From Epiperipatus broadwayi (lineage: Eukaryota; Onychophora; Udeonychophora; Euonychophora; Peripatidae), in contig JAQFVV010000001.1 in the NCBI GenBank assembly GCA_028023455.1, positions 22,585,401-22,649,400 on the forward strand: a stretch of 64,000 bases of DNA, given 5' to 3'. Each line of letters opens with the position of its first letter. Positions within the stretch are counted from its first letter, which is position 1. A program made the position numbers and the translations under genes. Of this stretch, positions 63,421-64,000 are shown piece after piece. The notes beneath the pieces were generated by a model. That model worked only from the letters and a program-made list of their open reading frames with translations. It was not told the DNA's origin and did not search any database.

Positions 63421-64000
63421 CTTTACTCAATTCTATTATTCTATATATCACTCTGTCTCTGCATTATCTTCGTAATTCACTCTCAAATAAATGTTTGCCC
63501 TTAGTCACAAAATAAATATTTTAATTAAATAAATATATGTCTGCTGCTACTCTTAAATCTTACTTTAGACTCTTGCATTGCAAAGGTATAAATTCCCTAA
63601 GGCATGCATTAGAAATACTTACTTGAGAATTTTAGGTAGCTAGATTAAGCCTTCAAATAAGTGAATTCCCCTTGTAAACATTACAGTATCGGAAATACCA
63701 TTACTGAAGTCCTCAATGTAAAGTAATGTCTAAATAAATAACTGTATTCTTTAAAATATAATCATGTCACAAATCCCGTTACTGAAGCTTTGAATCCATA
63801 AAATATTATTAGTAAATGATTGTTTTATTAAAATGTATTAATAAATAATTTTAAACTATACGTCTGCAGTTACGTTTCATTTATTCGATACCCATTCTAT
63901 ATATTTCCTCGATTATGTAAATATGAATGTTTAATTAATATTAGTTTGATTATTGGATAACTCGAGAATAAAATCATGAATCTCTTGCATATCCCTGACC

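Larger units (their letters stand above)
49301..64000 (+). other. PPAT: PPAT intron 1 (continues off the right edge)
   Basis: No exon with the expected GQESAG start was found on the plus strand up to the right edge, so this intron is at least 14.7 kb. Elements are listed separately. 50740-60630 is otherwise A/T-rich sequence. 53600-54600 is somewhat less A+T-rich, with short open frames I cannot assign. 57308-57315 is a run of eight G. 62100-62520 is a less A+T-rich block with no sustained frame. Confidence 0.7.

Noticed and set aside
49301-64000. A second PPAT exon within the window
   Set aside because: No plus-strand frame starting with the expected GQESAG after an acceptor was found. Intron 1 seems to run past the edge.

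Overview
The window is eukaryotic, intron-rich DNA that is extremely A+T-rich by eye, with long A/T homopolymers and repeated pure C or G runs. It carries two animal purine-synthesis genes and many decayed transposons. The long introns and the mix of Helitron, hAT, non-LTR (LINE-like) and palindromic elements fit a large invertebrate genome. A mollusc, perhaps a cephalopod, is my best guess, but that is inference; nothing in the sequence fixes the species.

Left side (1-36802, minus strand): the 5' part of PAICS, the bifunctional SAICAR synthetase / AIR carboxylase. Four coding exons can be joined exactly by splice signals and reading phase: 36802-36793, 9723-9526, 6981-6803 and 588-381. They encode residues 1-198 plus one base, which is most of the SAICAR synthetase domain. 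The rest of the gene lies off the left edge. Intron 1 is about 27 kb. It holds a family of palindromic repeats (14.5-15.7, 21.5, 22.5-23.1 and 24.1-24.4 kb), a 617-bp Helitron derivative (24712-25328), an RTE-type LINE remnant (29.5-31.1 kb) and several other inverted or tandem repeats.

Middle (36803-49175): the interval between two divergent genes. Next to PAICS exon 1 is a compact, less A+T-rich promoter-like segment with an inverted CCAAT box and two TGACGT sites. Beyond it lie a hAT-type MITE, a near-perfect palindrome of about 1 kb (41904-42887), an old copy of the palindromic family, and a degraded APE-type non-LTR retrotransposon (about 44.5-48.1 kb).

Right side (49176-64000, plus strand): exon 1 of PPAT (glutamine PRPP amidotransferase), including the catalytic cysteine. 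Its first intron runs past the right edge. That intron holds a 0.5-kb foldback element, a truncated hAT element with a BED finger, a perfect 15-bp hairpin, and a 46-bp repeat pair about 500 bp apart.

PPAT catalyses the first step of de novo purine synthesis and PAICS catalyses two later steps. They lie head-to-head here, as they do in vertebrates, but with the start codons 12.4 kb apart and transposons filling the gap. I found no tRNA or rRNA gene, no CRISPR array and no prokaryotic-type system.
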